A stretch of 64,000 nucleotides of DNA from Actinomadura rudentiformis (GCF_008923185.1 NZ_WBMT01000028.1:1-64000), one strand, 5' to 3'. Counted from the stretch's first letter, positions 33,951 through 43,582 are shown. Program-made: numbers and translations. The notes: generated by a model not told the origin, from the letters alone.

Positions 33951-36900
33951 ATGCGTTTCGGGGTGCTGGGTCCGCTTGAGGTGTGGGCGGCGGACGGCAG
34001 CCCCGTGCGCGTTCCCGAGGCGAAGGTCCGGGCGCTCCTTGCCGACCTTCTGGTGAACGAGGGACGCGTCGTGTCGGCGGACCGCCTCGCCGACGACCTC
34101 TGGGATGGAGAGCTGCCCGGCAACCCTTCCGGTGCGCTGCAGACGAAGGTGTGGCACCTCCGCCGAGCCCTGGAGGAGGCCGAGCCGGGCGCACGCAAGC
34201 TCGTGGTCTCCCGCGCTCCCGGCTATCAGCTGCTGGCGGACGCCGACGCGATCGACGCGGGTCGCTTCCGTGCGCTGCTCGCGCGGGCCACCGCGGCCCA
34301 CGATCCGCGAGAACGTGCCGCGCTGCTGACCGACGCGCTCGCGCTCTGGCGCGGCCCGGCGTACGCCGACTTCGCCGACGAGGAGTTCGCCCGACCCGCG
34401 ATCACGCGCCTGGAGGAGCAGCGCCTGGTAGCGCTGGAGGAACGCGCCGCCGCGCGCCTCGAACTGGGCGAGCACGGACTGCTGGTCGGCGAGCTCGCGG
34501 ACCTGGTCGAGCAGCACCCGCTCAGGGAACGGCTGCGAGCCGTACAACTGCGGGCTCTCTACCGAACCGGGCGGCAGAGCGAGGCCCTCGCCGCCTACAA
34601 CGATCTCCGCGCTCGCCTTCGGGAGGAGCTCGGTCTCGATCCCGGCCCGGAGCTCGCTGAGCTCCAACGGGCGATCCTCACCCAGGACCCGGCCCTGGAG
34701 CCGAAACGTCCGGCCACCGAACGCCCGCGTACGAACCTGCCCGCCTCGGTCACCGAGCTGATCGGCCGTACGACCGCGATCGCCGCCGTACGCGACCTTC
34801 TGAAGTCGGGCAGGCTCGTCACCCTCACCGGACCGGGCGGCGTCGGGAAGACCCGTCTCGCGATCGAGACAGCCGCCCAGTCGGACTTCCCGGACGGCAT
34901 CTGGCTGGTCGAGCTCGCCACCCTCGATCGCACCGCCGGACTCGACCGCCTGGCAGACCTCGTGACCACCACCCTGGGACTCCGCGACGACACCACGCCG
35001 GAGGGGGACCCCCTCGATCTGATCGTGACGTCACTGCGGCCCCGGCGGACACTGCTGATCCTGGACAACTGCGAGCACGTCGTAGAACAGGCCGCCGCGC
35101 TCGCCCAGCACCTCCTGAAATCCGCTCCCGACCTGCACATCCTCGCGACCGGCCAAGAGCCCCTCGGCCTCTCGGGCGAGACCATCTGGCCCGTCCCACC
35201 GCTCGACCTTCCCCCCACGCCCGATCTGCCTGCGGTCACCGATCGGCCCGCGGCAGAAGGCCTGCCAGCAGCGACCGATCTGCCTGCGGCACTTGATCGG
35301 GTTGCGATCACCGGCCTGCCCGCCGCGACCGATCCCCCCGCGGCGATTGATCCCCCCGCGGCGACTGATCGGCTTGCGGCCAGCGACCGGCCCGCGGCGA
35401 CCGATCCATCTGCGGCGACCGATCCGCCTGCGGCAGCCGATCCATCTGCGGCGACCGATCGGCTTGCGGCGACCGATCCATCTGCGGCGACCGGTCCGCT
35501 TGCGGCGACCGGTCCGCTTGCGGCGACCGGTCCGCTTGCGGCGACCGATCGGCTTGCGGCGACCGATGGGGCTGGGGCGATCGGCTTGCCTGCGGTTATC
35601 GGCTTGGCTTCCGCTGTCGGCAGGGGCTCCGCCGGGGATGCTGCTCATCGTGACCTCGGGGTGCTGCGGGAGTCGAGTGCCGTGCGGTTGTTTGTGACCC
35701 GCGCGAGCGCCGCCTCGCCCGGCTTTGAGCTCACGACGGAGAACGCTGCCGCCGTGGTGGAGATCTGCCGGCGGCTGGACGGGATTCCGCTCGCGTTGGA
35801 GCTTGCGGCCACGCGCCTGCGCGTCCTCGGTGTGCGCGCACTCCGCGACAGGTTGAACGACCGGTTCCGGGTGCTCGCCACTGGCCATCGCGGTGCCCCG
35901 GCCCGCCAGCAGACGCTCCGGGCGGTGATCGACTGGAGCTGGGAGCTGCTGACCGGCGCCGAACGCACCGTTTTGCGCCGCCTGGCGGTCCACGCGGACG
36001 GCTGCACGTTGGAAGCCGCGGAAGAGGTCTGTTCCGGGGGCGGCGTTGACCCTGTCGATGTTCTCGATCTCCTGGCCCGGTTGGTGGACCGTTCGCTCGT
36101 GAACGTGACGGAGCGGGCGGACGGGCCGCGTTACCGGCTGCTGGAGTCGGTCGCGGCCTACTGCCACGAGAAACTTGAGGACGCTGGCGAGGCGACTGCC
36201 GTACGGGAGCGCCACGGTGCCTATTACGCCGCGTTCGCCGAACGAGCGGCACGCCACATCCGGGGACACCAGCAGCGGCAGTGGCTGGAGCACCTCGACA
36301 CCGAAGCCGCCAATCTCCGTTCCGCACTCGAAGGCGCGGCCCGGCGTGAGGACGCCCACCTTGCGCTGCGGTTGGTCAATTCCCTCGCCTGGTACTGGTT
36401 CCTGCGGGGCAGGCTCAGCGAGGCCAGTCGTTCGCTCGGCCTCGCCTTGGCGGTCGAGGGTGACGAGGTGCCGTGTTCCGTACGGGCGCAGGCGATGATC
36501 TGGCAGATCGTCCTGGCCATCCGCGCGGGCAATGTCCCACGCCCGATGGACCGGGCGGACGCCGTGCTCGGCCTGTACGAGCAGCACGACGATCCGGCGG
36601 GAGCGCGGGCGCACGCGGAATGGCTGCTCGGCTTCGCCCTCTTCGGCTACGGAGACATTTCGATCAGCGAAGACCTGGTGAGCCGCGCGCTGACGGGTTT
36701 CCGCGCCGCGGGCGACCGTTGGGGCACCGCCGCCGCGCTGAGCACGCAGGCCAACCAGGCTGTGTTGCGCGGCGACTTCCCGGCGGCTGAACGCTGCGGA
36801 GCGGAGAGCGCGGCGCTCTTCAACGAGCTCGGCGACCGGTGGGGCCTGCTTGCGACCACGGACGTGCTGGGCGCGGTGGCGGAGGTCACGGGAGACTATG

Positions 36901-37559
36901 AACGTGCCGCCCGCCTGCATCGCGAGGGACTGCGCACGGCCGAGGAGCTCAAGCTGTGGCCGGACGTGTCGCGCAGGCTCTCCGGGCTCGGCCGCATCGC
37001 GCTGCTCAGCGGCGACCATGCGCTTGCCGGAGAGTTGCTCGAACGCGGTCGGCGGCTGGCGGCCGACCATGCCGACGAGGCAGCCGAGGAACACGCGGAG
37101 ATCGGCCTGGCGCTCCTGGCGAGGCGCCAGGGCAGGCTCGACGCTGCCGAGGCCCACCTGCGGCGATGGCTCGACTGGTGCCGGGAGCGGGGCGGCGACC
37201 ACGGCGTGGCGTTGATCCTCGCCGAGCTCGGCTTCATCGCCGAACAGCGCGGTGACGCCAAAGCCGCGATGTCACTGCAGGTCGAGGGGCATGAGACCGC
37301 TCGTACGACCGGCGATCCCAGGGCGGTCGCGCTCGCCCTCGAGGGCCTGGCGGGTGCCCATGCCCTCTCTGGCGATCATCTCCGGGCGGCGGGGCTGCTC
37401 GGTGCCGCCCACGCACTCCGCGAGTCCGTCGGCACCCCGCTTCCTCCGGCTGAACGAGGTGACGTTGAGCGCATCACGGCCGCCGTACGCGACGTGCTCG
37501 GCGACGCCGCCTTCACCGCCGCGTTCACGAAAGCCGAGCCCTCAGACGTCACCGCGTGA
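33951..37559 (+). CDS. AfsR/SARP-type regulator with STAND ATPase and expanded repeat loop
   Basis: 1202 aa. OmpR-type winged HTH (1-95) and bacterial transcriptional activation domain (~98-245) define the SARP module. The STAND/NB-ARC ATPase has P-loop LTGPGGVGKTRLA (~293) and Walker B TLLILDNCEH (~366). TPR-like repeats fill ~740-1190. Between GLSGETIWPVPPLDLP and AVRLFVTRASAA the ATPase is interrupted by ~130 residues (about 426-555) of six-residue AATDxx repeats. No ribosome-binding site; TAACGT ends 6 nt before the ATG, so probably leaderless. It likely activates neighbouring or secondary-metabolism genes upon ATP/ligand binding. Confidence 0.92.
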   Translation: MRFGVLGPLEVWAADGSPVRVPEAKVRALLADLLVNEGRVVSADRLADDLWDGELPGNPSGALQTKVWHLRRALEEAEPGARKLVVSRAPGYQLLADADAIDAGRFRALLARATAAHDPRERAALLTDALALWRGPAYADFADEEFARPAITRLEEQRLVALEERAAARLELGEHGLLVGELADLVEQHPLRERLRAVQLRALYRTGRQSEALAAYNDLRARLREELGLDPGPELAELQRAILTQDPALEPKRPATERPRTNLPASVTELIGRTTAIAAVRDLLKSGRLVTLTGPGGVGKTRLAIETAAQSDFPDGIWLVELATLDRTAGLDRLADLVTTTLGLRDDTTPEGDPLDLIVTSLRPRRTLLILDNCEHVVEQAAALAQHLLKSAPDLHILATGQEPLGLSGETIWPVPPLDLPPTPDLPAVTDRPAAEGLPAATDLPAALDRVAITGLPAATDPPAAIDPPAATDRLAASDRPAATDPSAATDPPAAADPSAATDRLAATDPSAATGPLAATGPLAATGPLAATDRLAATDGAGAIGLPAVIGLASAVGRGSAGDAAHRDLGVLRESSAVRLFVTRASAASPGFELTTENAAAVVEICRRLDGIPLALELAATRLRVLGVRALRDRLNDRFRVLATGHRGAPARQQTLRAVIDWSWELLTGAERTVLRRLAVHADGCTLEAAEEVCSGGGVDPVDVLDLLARLVDRSLVNVTERADGPRYRLLESVAAYCHEKLEDAGEATAVRERHGAYYAAFAERAARHIRGHQQRQWLEHLDTEAANLRSALEGAARREDAHLALRLVNSLAWYWFLRGRLSEASRSLGLALAVEGDEVPCSVRAQAMIWQIVLAIRAGNVPRPMDRADAVLGLYEQHDDPAGARAHAEWLLGFALFGYGDISISEDLVSRALTGFRAAGDRWGTAAALSTQANQAVLRGDFPAAERCGAESAALFNELGDRWGLLATTDVLGAVAEVTGDYERAARLHREGLRTAEELKLWPDVSRRLSGLGRIALLSGDHALAGELLERGRRLAADHADEAAEEHAEIGLALLARRQGRLDAAEAHLRRWLDWCRERGGDHGVALILAELGFIAEQRGDAKAAMSLQVEGHETARTTGDPRAVALALEGLAGAHALSGDHLRAAGLLGAAHALRESVGTPLPPAERGDVERITAAVRDVLGDAAFTAAFTKAEPSDVTA
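35226..35615 (+). repeat. intragenic 18-bp tandem repeat in SARP gene
   Basis: About 21 in-frame units of 18 bp (hexapeptide consensus xxAATD, e.g. PLAATG three times nearly identical at ~35489-35542). The middle copies are almost identical and the edges degenerate, pointing to recent slippage or unequal exchange. The frame is kept. Confidence 0.9.
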
Positions 37560-37792
37560 AGAGGCCGTCAGTCGCTGACTCTCGCCAAGCGTGGATCTGT
37601 CACCAGGACTGGTGCGAGGTGACGTCGGCTGCGCTGGACGACGTCGTTCACCGTCGCTGACCTGCGGACGGCCGTAGCCTGCCGCAACCACGGCGGAGGA
37701 GGGCGTCGGCACGGGCGTGGCCGCCGACTGACGACGACTCCGACGAGGGTTTGTGCCTGGGCGTCGCGTAGTCGGGGAGCTTGAGGCGCACC

Positions 37793-38683
37793 CTAGGCCT
37801 TGGCGAGGACGCTGCGGTAGTACGAGGCGAAGTCGGGCTGCGAACCGTCGACGTCGGTGAACCCGTACTCCTTGGCGAGCTCTCCGCTGCTGTACGAGCC
37901 GCCGGTCTTGGCCATGATGTCGGGGTCGGAGGCCAGGGCAACGACCGCGCGTGCCACGTAAGCCGGCGTCTCCGAGGCGGCGAAGTGCGGATCCTTGGCG
38001 ATGCCGTCCCGCCAGTTCTCCTCGGCGACGCCGAAGATCTCGAGCATGGCCTCCGATCGCAGGAAGCCCGGCGTGAGCGAGAGCGCCGCGACGTTGTACG
38101 GCTTGAGCTCGGCGGCCTGGTTCTTGGCGAGCCGGATGACGGTCTGCTTGGCCAGGTCGTAGAAGAACGTCCCGCGATAGCCCCCGAGCAGGTCGTCGAC
38201 GAACCGCTCCGTGCCGTCGGTGATCTCGACGACCAGGCCGCTCTTCTGGCCGACCATCAGCGGCAACGCGAAGTGGCTGGTGATGATGTGCGTGTCGACG
38301 GCGCGATGGAGGAGCGCGAGTCCCTTGCCGAGGTCGTGCTCCCACAGCTTCTTGTCCCACTCGGTGAGGGCCTCGCCGCCCCACACGTCGTTGACGAGCA
38401 CGTCCAGGCGGTCGTGGTCGGCCCGGATGCGTTCGATGAGGGCCCGTACCTGCTCGGGTTCGGAGTGGTCGACGCGGATCGCGATGCCGGTGCCGCCGCG
38501 CGCCGTGACGAGGTCCGCGGTGTCCTCGATCGTCTCGGGGCGGTCGAGGTCGGAACGGCCCGCACGGGTGCTGCGGCCGGTGACGTACACCGTGGCGCCC
38601 GCCGCGCCGAGTTCGACGGCGATGGCCCGGCCGGCTCCCCGCGTGCCGCCGGCGACCAGGACGATCTTGCCTTTGAGGTGCAT
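37793..38683 (-). CDS. SDR family oxidoreductase
   Basis: 296 aa. VLVAGGTRGAGRAIAVEL (8-25) is the nucleotide-binding motif and YVTGRST suggests NADP specificity. The catalytic Tyr and Lys are in FFYDLAK (~176-182). A longer variant with an insert after beta-4 (WGGEALTEWDKKLWEHD), as in a subgroup of bacterial SDRs of unknown substrate. The 230-bp gap to the convergent SARP gene holds nothing obvious. Confidence 0.9.
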   Translation of the reverse strand: MHLKGKIVLVAGGTRGAGRAIAVELGAAGATVYVTGRSTRAGRSDLDRPETIEDTADLVTARGGTGIAIRVDHSEPEQVRALIERIRADHDRLDVLVNDVWGGEALTEWDKKLWEHDLGKGLALLHRAVDTHIITSHFALPLMVGQKSGLVVEITDGTERFVDDLLGGYRGTFFYDLAKQTVIRLAKNQAAELKPYNVAALSLTPGFLRSEAMLEIFGVAEENWRDGIAKDPHFAASETPAYVARAVVALASDPDIMAKTGGSYSSGELAKEYGFTDVDGSQPDFASYYRSVLAKA

Positions 38684-38705
38684 GATCCGTCCTCTCTCGG
38701 ATTAA

Positions 38706-38723
38706 TAAATGACTGTTCATTTA
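38706..38723. promoter_or_regulatory. TetR-type operator candidate
   Basis: TAAATGA-CTGT-TCATTTA is a perfect AT-rich 18-bp palindrome 23 bp upstream of the SDR start. Such sites usually bind TetR regulators, but no tetR gene is in the window. Confidence 0.6.
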
Positions 38724-38769
38724 CTATAGCCCGCATGCGAGGGCATGGGCAATCAGGAGTTTCGATGGA

Positions 38770-39918
38770 TCAGCGGGACGCGAGGCGCCAGAGGGAGGTC
38801 ACCTCGGCGGCGCGGGCCTCGTACAGCGGGTCACCGGAGTCCTCGGCGCGCGGGTGCCGCGGCTTGATGTCCATCCGGTCGAGCACGCGCAGGCCGGCCG
38901 TCTCGAACGCGTCGAGCAGTTCGGCCTGCGTGCGCAGCCCGAGGTGTTCGGCCAGGTCGGAGAGGATCAACCAGCCCTCGCCGCCCGGTTCGAGGTGGCT
39001 GGCCAGGCCGTTCAGGAAGCCTCGCAACATCTGGCTGCCCGGGTCGTACACCGCGTACTCCAGCGGGGAGCTCGGGCGTCCGGGCAGCCAGGGCGGGTTG
39101 CACACCACCAGCGGCGCACGTCCGGGTGGGAAGAGGTCGGCCTCGATCACCTCGACCCGGTCCGCCAGGCCGAGCCGTGCGATGTTCTCGCGCGCGCAGG
39201 CCAGAGCGCGCTGGTCCTGGTCGGTGGCCACGACCCGTCCGGCACCGCGACGCGCCAGCACCGCCGCAAGCACGCCGGTGCCCGTGCCGATGTCGAACGC
39301 GAGGGAGCCCGGCGGGAGCGGCGCCGCCGCGACCAGATCCACGTACTCGCCTCTGACCGGCGAGAACACGCCATAGTGCGGGTGGATCCGATCGCCGCCG
39401 AGCGCCGGGATCGGCACGCCCTTCTTCCGCCACTCGTGCGCGCCGATGAGCCCTTGCAGCTCGCGCAGCGACGTCACGTACGGCTCGTTCGCCTCCCCGT
39501 AGGCCTCCAGGCAGGCCTGCTCGACATCGGGCGCGCGGCGCAACGAGATCTTGTGTCCGGCCTCGACCGGGATCAGCACCATGCCCAGTGTCCGGGCTCG
39601 CTGCGCCTGCGCCTGGCGATGCAAGTGGAACGCCTGGACCTGCGAAGGCGCCTCGCCCTTGCGCTTGCGGCGGTCCGCTCGACGAGGCGTACGGTCGGCG
39701 CGGCGGGTCATGGCTTGGAGGAGCTGCCGCGCGTTCTGGAAGTCGCCACGCCACAGCAGTGCGGTGCCTTCGCAGGCCAAGCGGTACGCGTCGTCGGCCT
39801 TGGTCGTGTCGTCGGCGATCATCACGCGCCGCGGCGGTGCCGCCCCGCTCTCCGAACGCCAGTATGCCGAACGGGCCGTCCCGTCCTCGTCCCACTCGAT
39901 GAGCTGCGGTTCGTTCAT
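38770..39918 (-). CDS. class I SAM-dependent methyltransferase (HemK/RlmG-like)
   Basis: 382 aa. The N-terminal ~165 residues include a basic segment (RRADRTPRRADRRKRKGE) that may bind RNA. The C-terminal domain has SAM motif I FDIGTGTGVLA (~208), motif II VVATDQD and the catalytic-type motif NPPWLPG (~272), which is found in N-methylating enzymes acting on Asn/Gln or on adenine/guanine. Target unknown. Its ATG overlaps the XRE gene stop by 4 bp, so the pair is coupled. Confidence 0.85.
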   Translation of the reverse strand: MNEPQLIEWDEDGTARSAYWRSESGAAPPRRVMIADDTTKADDAYRLACEGTALLWRGDFQNARQLLQAMTRRADRTPRRADRRKRKGEAPSQVQAFHLHRQAQAQRARTLGMVLIPVEAGHKISLRRAPDVEQACLEAYGEANEPYVTSLRELQGLIGAHEWRKKGVPIPALGGDRIHPHYGVFSPVRGEYVDLVAAAPLPPGSLAFDIGTGTGVLAAVLARRGAGRVVATDQDQRALACARENIARLGLADRVEVIEADLFPPGRAPLVVCNPPWLPGRPSSPLEYAVYDPGSQMLRGFLNGLASHLEPGGEGWLILSDLAEHLGLRTQAELLDAFETAGLRVLDRMDIKPRHPRAEDSGDPLYEARAAEVTSLWRLASR

Positions 39919-40781
39919 GCCGACCTCGCCAGATCCGAGCTCGAACGCCGCGTCGAGGTCTTCGCGAGCCGGTTGAGCTTGTCCACGTACTCCGAGCCGG
40001 GCTCCGCCGCGTACATCATCAGGCGGCTCAGATCCGGATCGCCGGGCAGATGCAAGGTCTCGAACGGCAGGACGAGCAGCCCGACCTCGGGATGGACGAT
40101 CCGTGCCTCACCGTGGGTCAGTTCGATGACGCGGTGCTCCTCCCACAGCCGCCGGAAGTCGTCGCCGCTCGCGAGCAGGTCGTCGATCAGGGTGCGCAGG
40201 CGCGCGTCGTCCGGATGCTGTCCGGCCCGAAGCCGGAGGTGCGCCACGTTCCGGCACGCCACCGGCAGCCAGTTGTCGCCCAGCCGGCTCCGGTAGTCGC
40301 CGTTCAGATGGATCTGATGCGTCCAGGTGCGCTCGTCCGGTGGCACCTCGGCCAGGTCGACGAAGATCTCTGCGGTGAGGCGGTTCCAGGCGACCACGTT
40401 GGTGTAATGCCCGACGACGTACGCCGGGGCGTGCGTGATCGAGTCGAGGAGATGCTGGAGCGGCGCCCGCAGCCGCGGCGGGTCCTCCCGGTGGCCGGTG
40501 CGCGGCGGGTGGGCGAGGCGGTGCAGGTGGGCGTGCTCGTCGCCGTTGAGCCGCAGCGCCCGGGAGATCGCGTCGAGGATCTCGGTGGAGACGTTGTCGG
40601 CGTTCCCCTGCTCCAGCCGGACGTAGTAGGCGACGCTCACCCCGGCGAGCTGCGCCAGCTCCTCACGGCGCAGCCCGGGGACCCGCCGGCGACCGCCGTA
40701 CGAGCGCAATCCCACCTCGTCGGGCTGCAGCCGAGCCCGCCGGGACTTGAGGAATTCCCCCAGTTCGTTCCCCTGCGCCAT
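39915..40781 (-). CDS. XRE family regulator with MmyB-like ligand domain
   Basis: 288 aa from ATG 40781. The N-terminal HTH begins LGEFLKSRRARLQPDEVGL and includes VPGLRREELAQLAGVSVAYYVRLEQG, the signature of MmyB-type regulators. The C-terminal PAS-like MmyB domain (~105-275) includes VVAWNRLTAEIF and VGLLVLPFETLHLPGDPDL. Such regulators often control adjacent SDR or MFS genes; here the divergent MFS-SDR operon is the obvious candidate. Confidence 0.92.
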   Translation of the reverse strand: MAQGNELGEFLKSRRARLQPDEVGLRSYGGRRRVPGLRREELAQLAGVSVAYYVRLEQGNADNVSTEILDAISRALRLNGDEHAHLHRLAHPPRTGHREDPPRLRAPLQHLLDSITHAPAYVVGHYTNVVAWNRLTAEIFVDLAEVPPDERTWTHQIHLNGDYRSRLGDNWLPVACRNVAHLRLRAGQHPDDARLRTLIDDLLASGDDFRRLWEEHRVIELTHGEARIVHPEVGLLVLPFETLHLPGDPDLSRLMMYAAEPGSEYVDKLNRLAKTSTRRSSSDLARSA

Positions 40782-40978
40782 GACAGCCGAGCGTATCCGG
40801 CCCCGAGCCGCCCCGGCCCGCCGAGGGCGCCACCGCTGCTTGGGCATGGGCCGCCGAGGGTGCTACTGGCGGTGGTAGGTACGGCGGGCGTACGAATGGG
40901 CGGGGGCTGGGTGGGCTTGGCGTGGCGGCGGATCGTGGACGCGACCGATCAAGACGATCCCCTTGGAAGAGGCGCTCC

Positions 40979-42406
40979 ATGGCTACTCTGACCGGCGTCG
41001 CGGCTCCCGCTGCCACGCGGATGACCTCGCGGCACAGGCTGATCCTGATCTTGCTGCTCGGCGTGCAGTTCATGCTCGCCATCGACTTCTCGATCCTGAA
41101 CGTGGCGTTGCCGGTCGTCGGCGAGGGGCTGGGCTTCGGGCTCGGCTCGCTGCAGTGGATCGCGACTGCGTTCGCGCTGCCCGCCGCCGGGTTCACGCTT
41201 CTCTTCGGCCGCGTGGCGGACCTGTTCGGGCGGCGGCGCATGTTGCTCACCGGAATGGGCCTGCTGGCGATCGGCTCGCTCATCGGCGGGCTGGCGACCT
41301 CCCCGGCGCTGTTGCTGACCGGGCGGGTGCTGCAGGGGCTCGCGACGGCCATCGCGACCCCGGCGGCCCTGTCGTTGATCACCACGTCCTTTCCGGAGGG
41401 GCCGCTGCGCAACCGGGCGCTCGGGCTCAGCGGGGCGCTGATGTCGGCCGGGTTCACGGCGGGCGCGGTGCTGGGCGGCGTGCTCACCGACCTGCTGAGC
41501 TGGCGCTGGGCGTTCCTGGTCAACGTGCCGATCGCCGTGTTCGTGCTGGCGGTGGCGCCACTCGTGATCACTGAGGGCGGCCATGGGGTCAGGGCGAGAC
41601 GTGTCGCGCGGGGCGTGCGGCTGGACGTACCAGGTGCGATCACCGTCACGGGCGGGCTGCTGGCCCTCGTGTACGGCATCACGGCCGCCGGTTCGCAGGG
41701 GTGGTCCGACCCGTTCGCACTGGGGGCGCTCGTGCTCGCGGCAGTACTGCTGGTGGCCTTCTGGATGACCGAACGGCGCGCACCGGCTCCGCTGGTGCCC
41801 CTGCACGTCCTCGCCAAGCGCACGGTGACCTGGGGCAACATCGGTGGCTTCATCGCGTTCGCCACCGAGACCTCGCTGGTCTTCCTGATGACGCTCTACC
41901 TGCAGCAGGTGCTGGGCTACTCGGCGATGGCCACCGGTCTCGCACTCGGCGTCCTCGGCGCGGGCACGTTCGCGGGCGGCGTCGCCGCTCCCCGGATCAT
42001 GGCCCGGCTGGGCGGCCGGTGGGCCCTCGCCGCCGGGCTGGTCCTCCAGGCGGCGGCGACGGCGGCGCTCCTCGGCCTGGGCGAGACCCGTAGTGGGCTG
42101 CCGCTGATCCTGGTCGCCACGGCGATCGGCGGCTTCGGCAACCTCGTCGCCATCGTGGCCTTCATGGGCACCGCCACCTCCGGCCTGCCGGACGAGGAAC
42201 AGGGACTCGCCACCGGACTCGCGACCCTCACCCAGCAGGTCGCCATCACCCTCGGCATCCCGGTGATGAGCGCCATCGCCACCGCGGGCGGCGGCTCGGT
42301 CCTCGGCGGCATCCACACCGCGACAGTCGTCAACGCCGCCGTCACCCTCGCGGGCGCCGCGCTGATGGTGGCCTTCCTTCGCCGCCGCGCGAACACGGAG
42401 GACTGA
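40979..42406 (+). CDS. DHA2 family MFS transporter
   Basis: 475 aa from ATG 40979, with GGAAGAGG 7 nt upstream. About 14 TM helices. AIDFSILNVALPVVGEGLG (TM1), GRVADLFGRRRML and SAGFTAGAVLGGVLTDLLSW are family motifs. Proton-coupled export of a drug or metabolite is expected. First gene of an operon with the SDR 2 bp downstream, divergent from the MmyB-type regulator. Confidence 0.92.
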   Translation: MATLTGVAAPAATRMTSRHRLILILLLGVQFMLAIDFSILNVALPVVGEGLGFGLGSLQWIATAFALPAAGFTLLFGRVADLFGRRRMLLTGMGLLAIGSLIGGLATSPALLLTGRVLQGLATAIATPAALSLITTSFPEGPLRNRALGLSGALMSAGFTAGAVLGGVLTDLLSWRWAFLVNVPIAVFVLAVAPLVITEGGHGVRARRVARGVRLDVPGAITVTGGLLALVYGITAAGSQGWSDPFALGALVLAAVLLVAFWMTERRAPAPLVPLHVLAKRTVTWGNIGGFIAFATETSLVFLMTLYLQQVLGYSAMATGLALGVLGAGTFAGGVAAPRIMARLGGRWALAAGLVLQAAATAALLGLGETRSGLPLILVATAIGGFGNLVAIVAFMGTATSGLPDEEQGLATGLATLTQQVAITLGIPVMSAIATAGGGSVLGGIHTATVVNAAVTLAGAALMVAFLRRRANTED

Positions 42407-42408
42407 TC

Positions 42409-43191
42409 ATGGACCTCGAACTCACCGGCAAGGTCTACGTCGTCACCGGCACCTCGGCGGGCATCGGCGAGGCCACCGCCCGGCTGCTGGCGGACGAGGG
42501 CGCGCACGTCGTCGGCGTCGCCCGTGACGTCACCGGCCATGACCTGGGCGAACGCGTGACAGGCGTCGCCGCCGATCTGACCGACCCGGCGGCGGCCCAG
42601 CGGATCATCGACGCGGCGCTCGACCGGCACGGACGCCTCGACGGGCTCGTCAACAACGCGGGCGCCCTGAACTCGCGCATCGGCTTCCTCGATGTGACCG
42701 ACGAGCAGTGGCACGCCACGTTCGAGCTGAACTTCCACGCCGCCGTACGGATGGCGCGGGCCGCGCTCCCCGCCCTCATCGACCAGGGCGCCGGGAGCCT
42801 CGTTCACCTGTCGAGCGAGGCCGGTCGCTTTCCTGACACGCCGCTGGTCGACTACGCGGCGACCAAGACGGCGTTGCTGTCGGTGTCCAAGACGCTGGCG
42901 GGGGAGTTCGGCCGCTGCGGCATCCGTTCCAACGTCGTCTCACCGGGCCCGACCCGTACGCGGCTGTGGGACGCGCCGGGCGGCTTCGCCGAGCAACTCG
43001 CCGGGCAGTACGACCTGCCTGTCGAGCAGGCCATCGAACGCTTCGTCCGGGACGAGCGGAGGCTGCCCACCGGACGGCTCGGGATGCCGGAGGACGTGGC
43101 GCGCGTCATCGCCTACCTGCTGTCGCCGCTCGCCGCCCAGGTGACCGGCGCCGAATGGGCGGTCGACGGCGGCGCCCTGCGCCAGATCTGA
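42409..43191 (+). CDS. SDR family oxidoreductase
   Basis: 260 aa, classical SDR: VVTGTSAGIGEATARLL (11-27), NNAGAL (~83), Ser in HLSSEAG and YAATK (~147-151) give a complete catalytic set. Ends with GAEWAVDGGALRQI. Begins 2 bp after the MFS gene, so it is co-translated; it may modify a compound that the pump exports (inference). Confidence 0.93.
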   Translation: MDLELTGKVYVVTGTSAGIGEATARLLADEGAHVVGVARDVTGHDLGERVTGVAADLTDPAAAQRIIDAALDRHGRLDGLVNNAGALNSRIGFLDVTDEQWHATFELNFHAAVRMARAALPALIDQGAGSLVHLSSEAGRFPDTPLVDYAATKTALLSVSKTLAGEFGRCGIRSNVVSPGPTRTRLWDAPGGFAEQLAGQYDLPVEQAIERFVRDERRLPTGRLGMPEDVARVIAYLLSPLAAQVTGAEWAVDGGALRQI

Positions 43192-43582
43192 ATCGTCATG
43201 TCCAGCATGGCCAGAACGACGGCGTCCGGCAGACGGAGGTGGATGGGGGTGGATGGAGATGAACGGGTGTTATCCACAGCCTGTGGATACTGGGCTGGCT
43301 GGACCAGCGGGCCACCGGCGTCGAGCCGATCATCCTTCGAGCGTCCTATGGTGCCGGTTTCCACCACCCGCATCTGTGCGGCTCGACGATCGGGTGGCTG
43401 GCCGCCCGACGTCTTCACCGCCGAACAGGTCGTGACCGCATTGCCAACCTCCGTGGCATCGCGGCCGCGTTGCCGGACTCTCCGTGGCATCGCGGCCGCC
43501 GACCTGCACAATGTCGTGTTCCAGCAGGACTACTCGTGTTCCAGCGGGACTGACGGATCGTCCCGCCGTCACGTGCGGGTGG
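43192..43582. other. 391-bp gap with DnaA-box palindrome and short duplications
   Basis: No convincing gene. Contains the palindrome listed separately at 43270-43290, a 31-bp-period duplication of CTCCGTGGCATCGCGGCCGC (43449 and 43480) and a 22-bp-period duplication of GTGTTCCAGC near 43518-43550. Confidence 0.5.
43270..43290. promoter_or_regulatory. inverted pair of DnaA-box-like 9-mers
   Basis: TATCCACAG-C-CTGTGGATA is a perfect palindrome; each arm contains the canonical TTATCCACA-type sequence (the left one complete at 43270-43278). It could bind DnaA or be a titration site. Nothing else here looks like oriC. Confidence 0.4.

Noticed and set aside
43192..43582. Hypothetical gene in the gap after the SDR
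   Set aside because: Frames are short, overlap duplications and show no recognisable domain or start signal.
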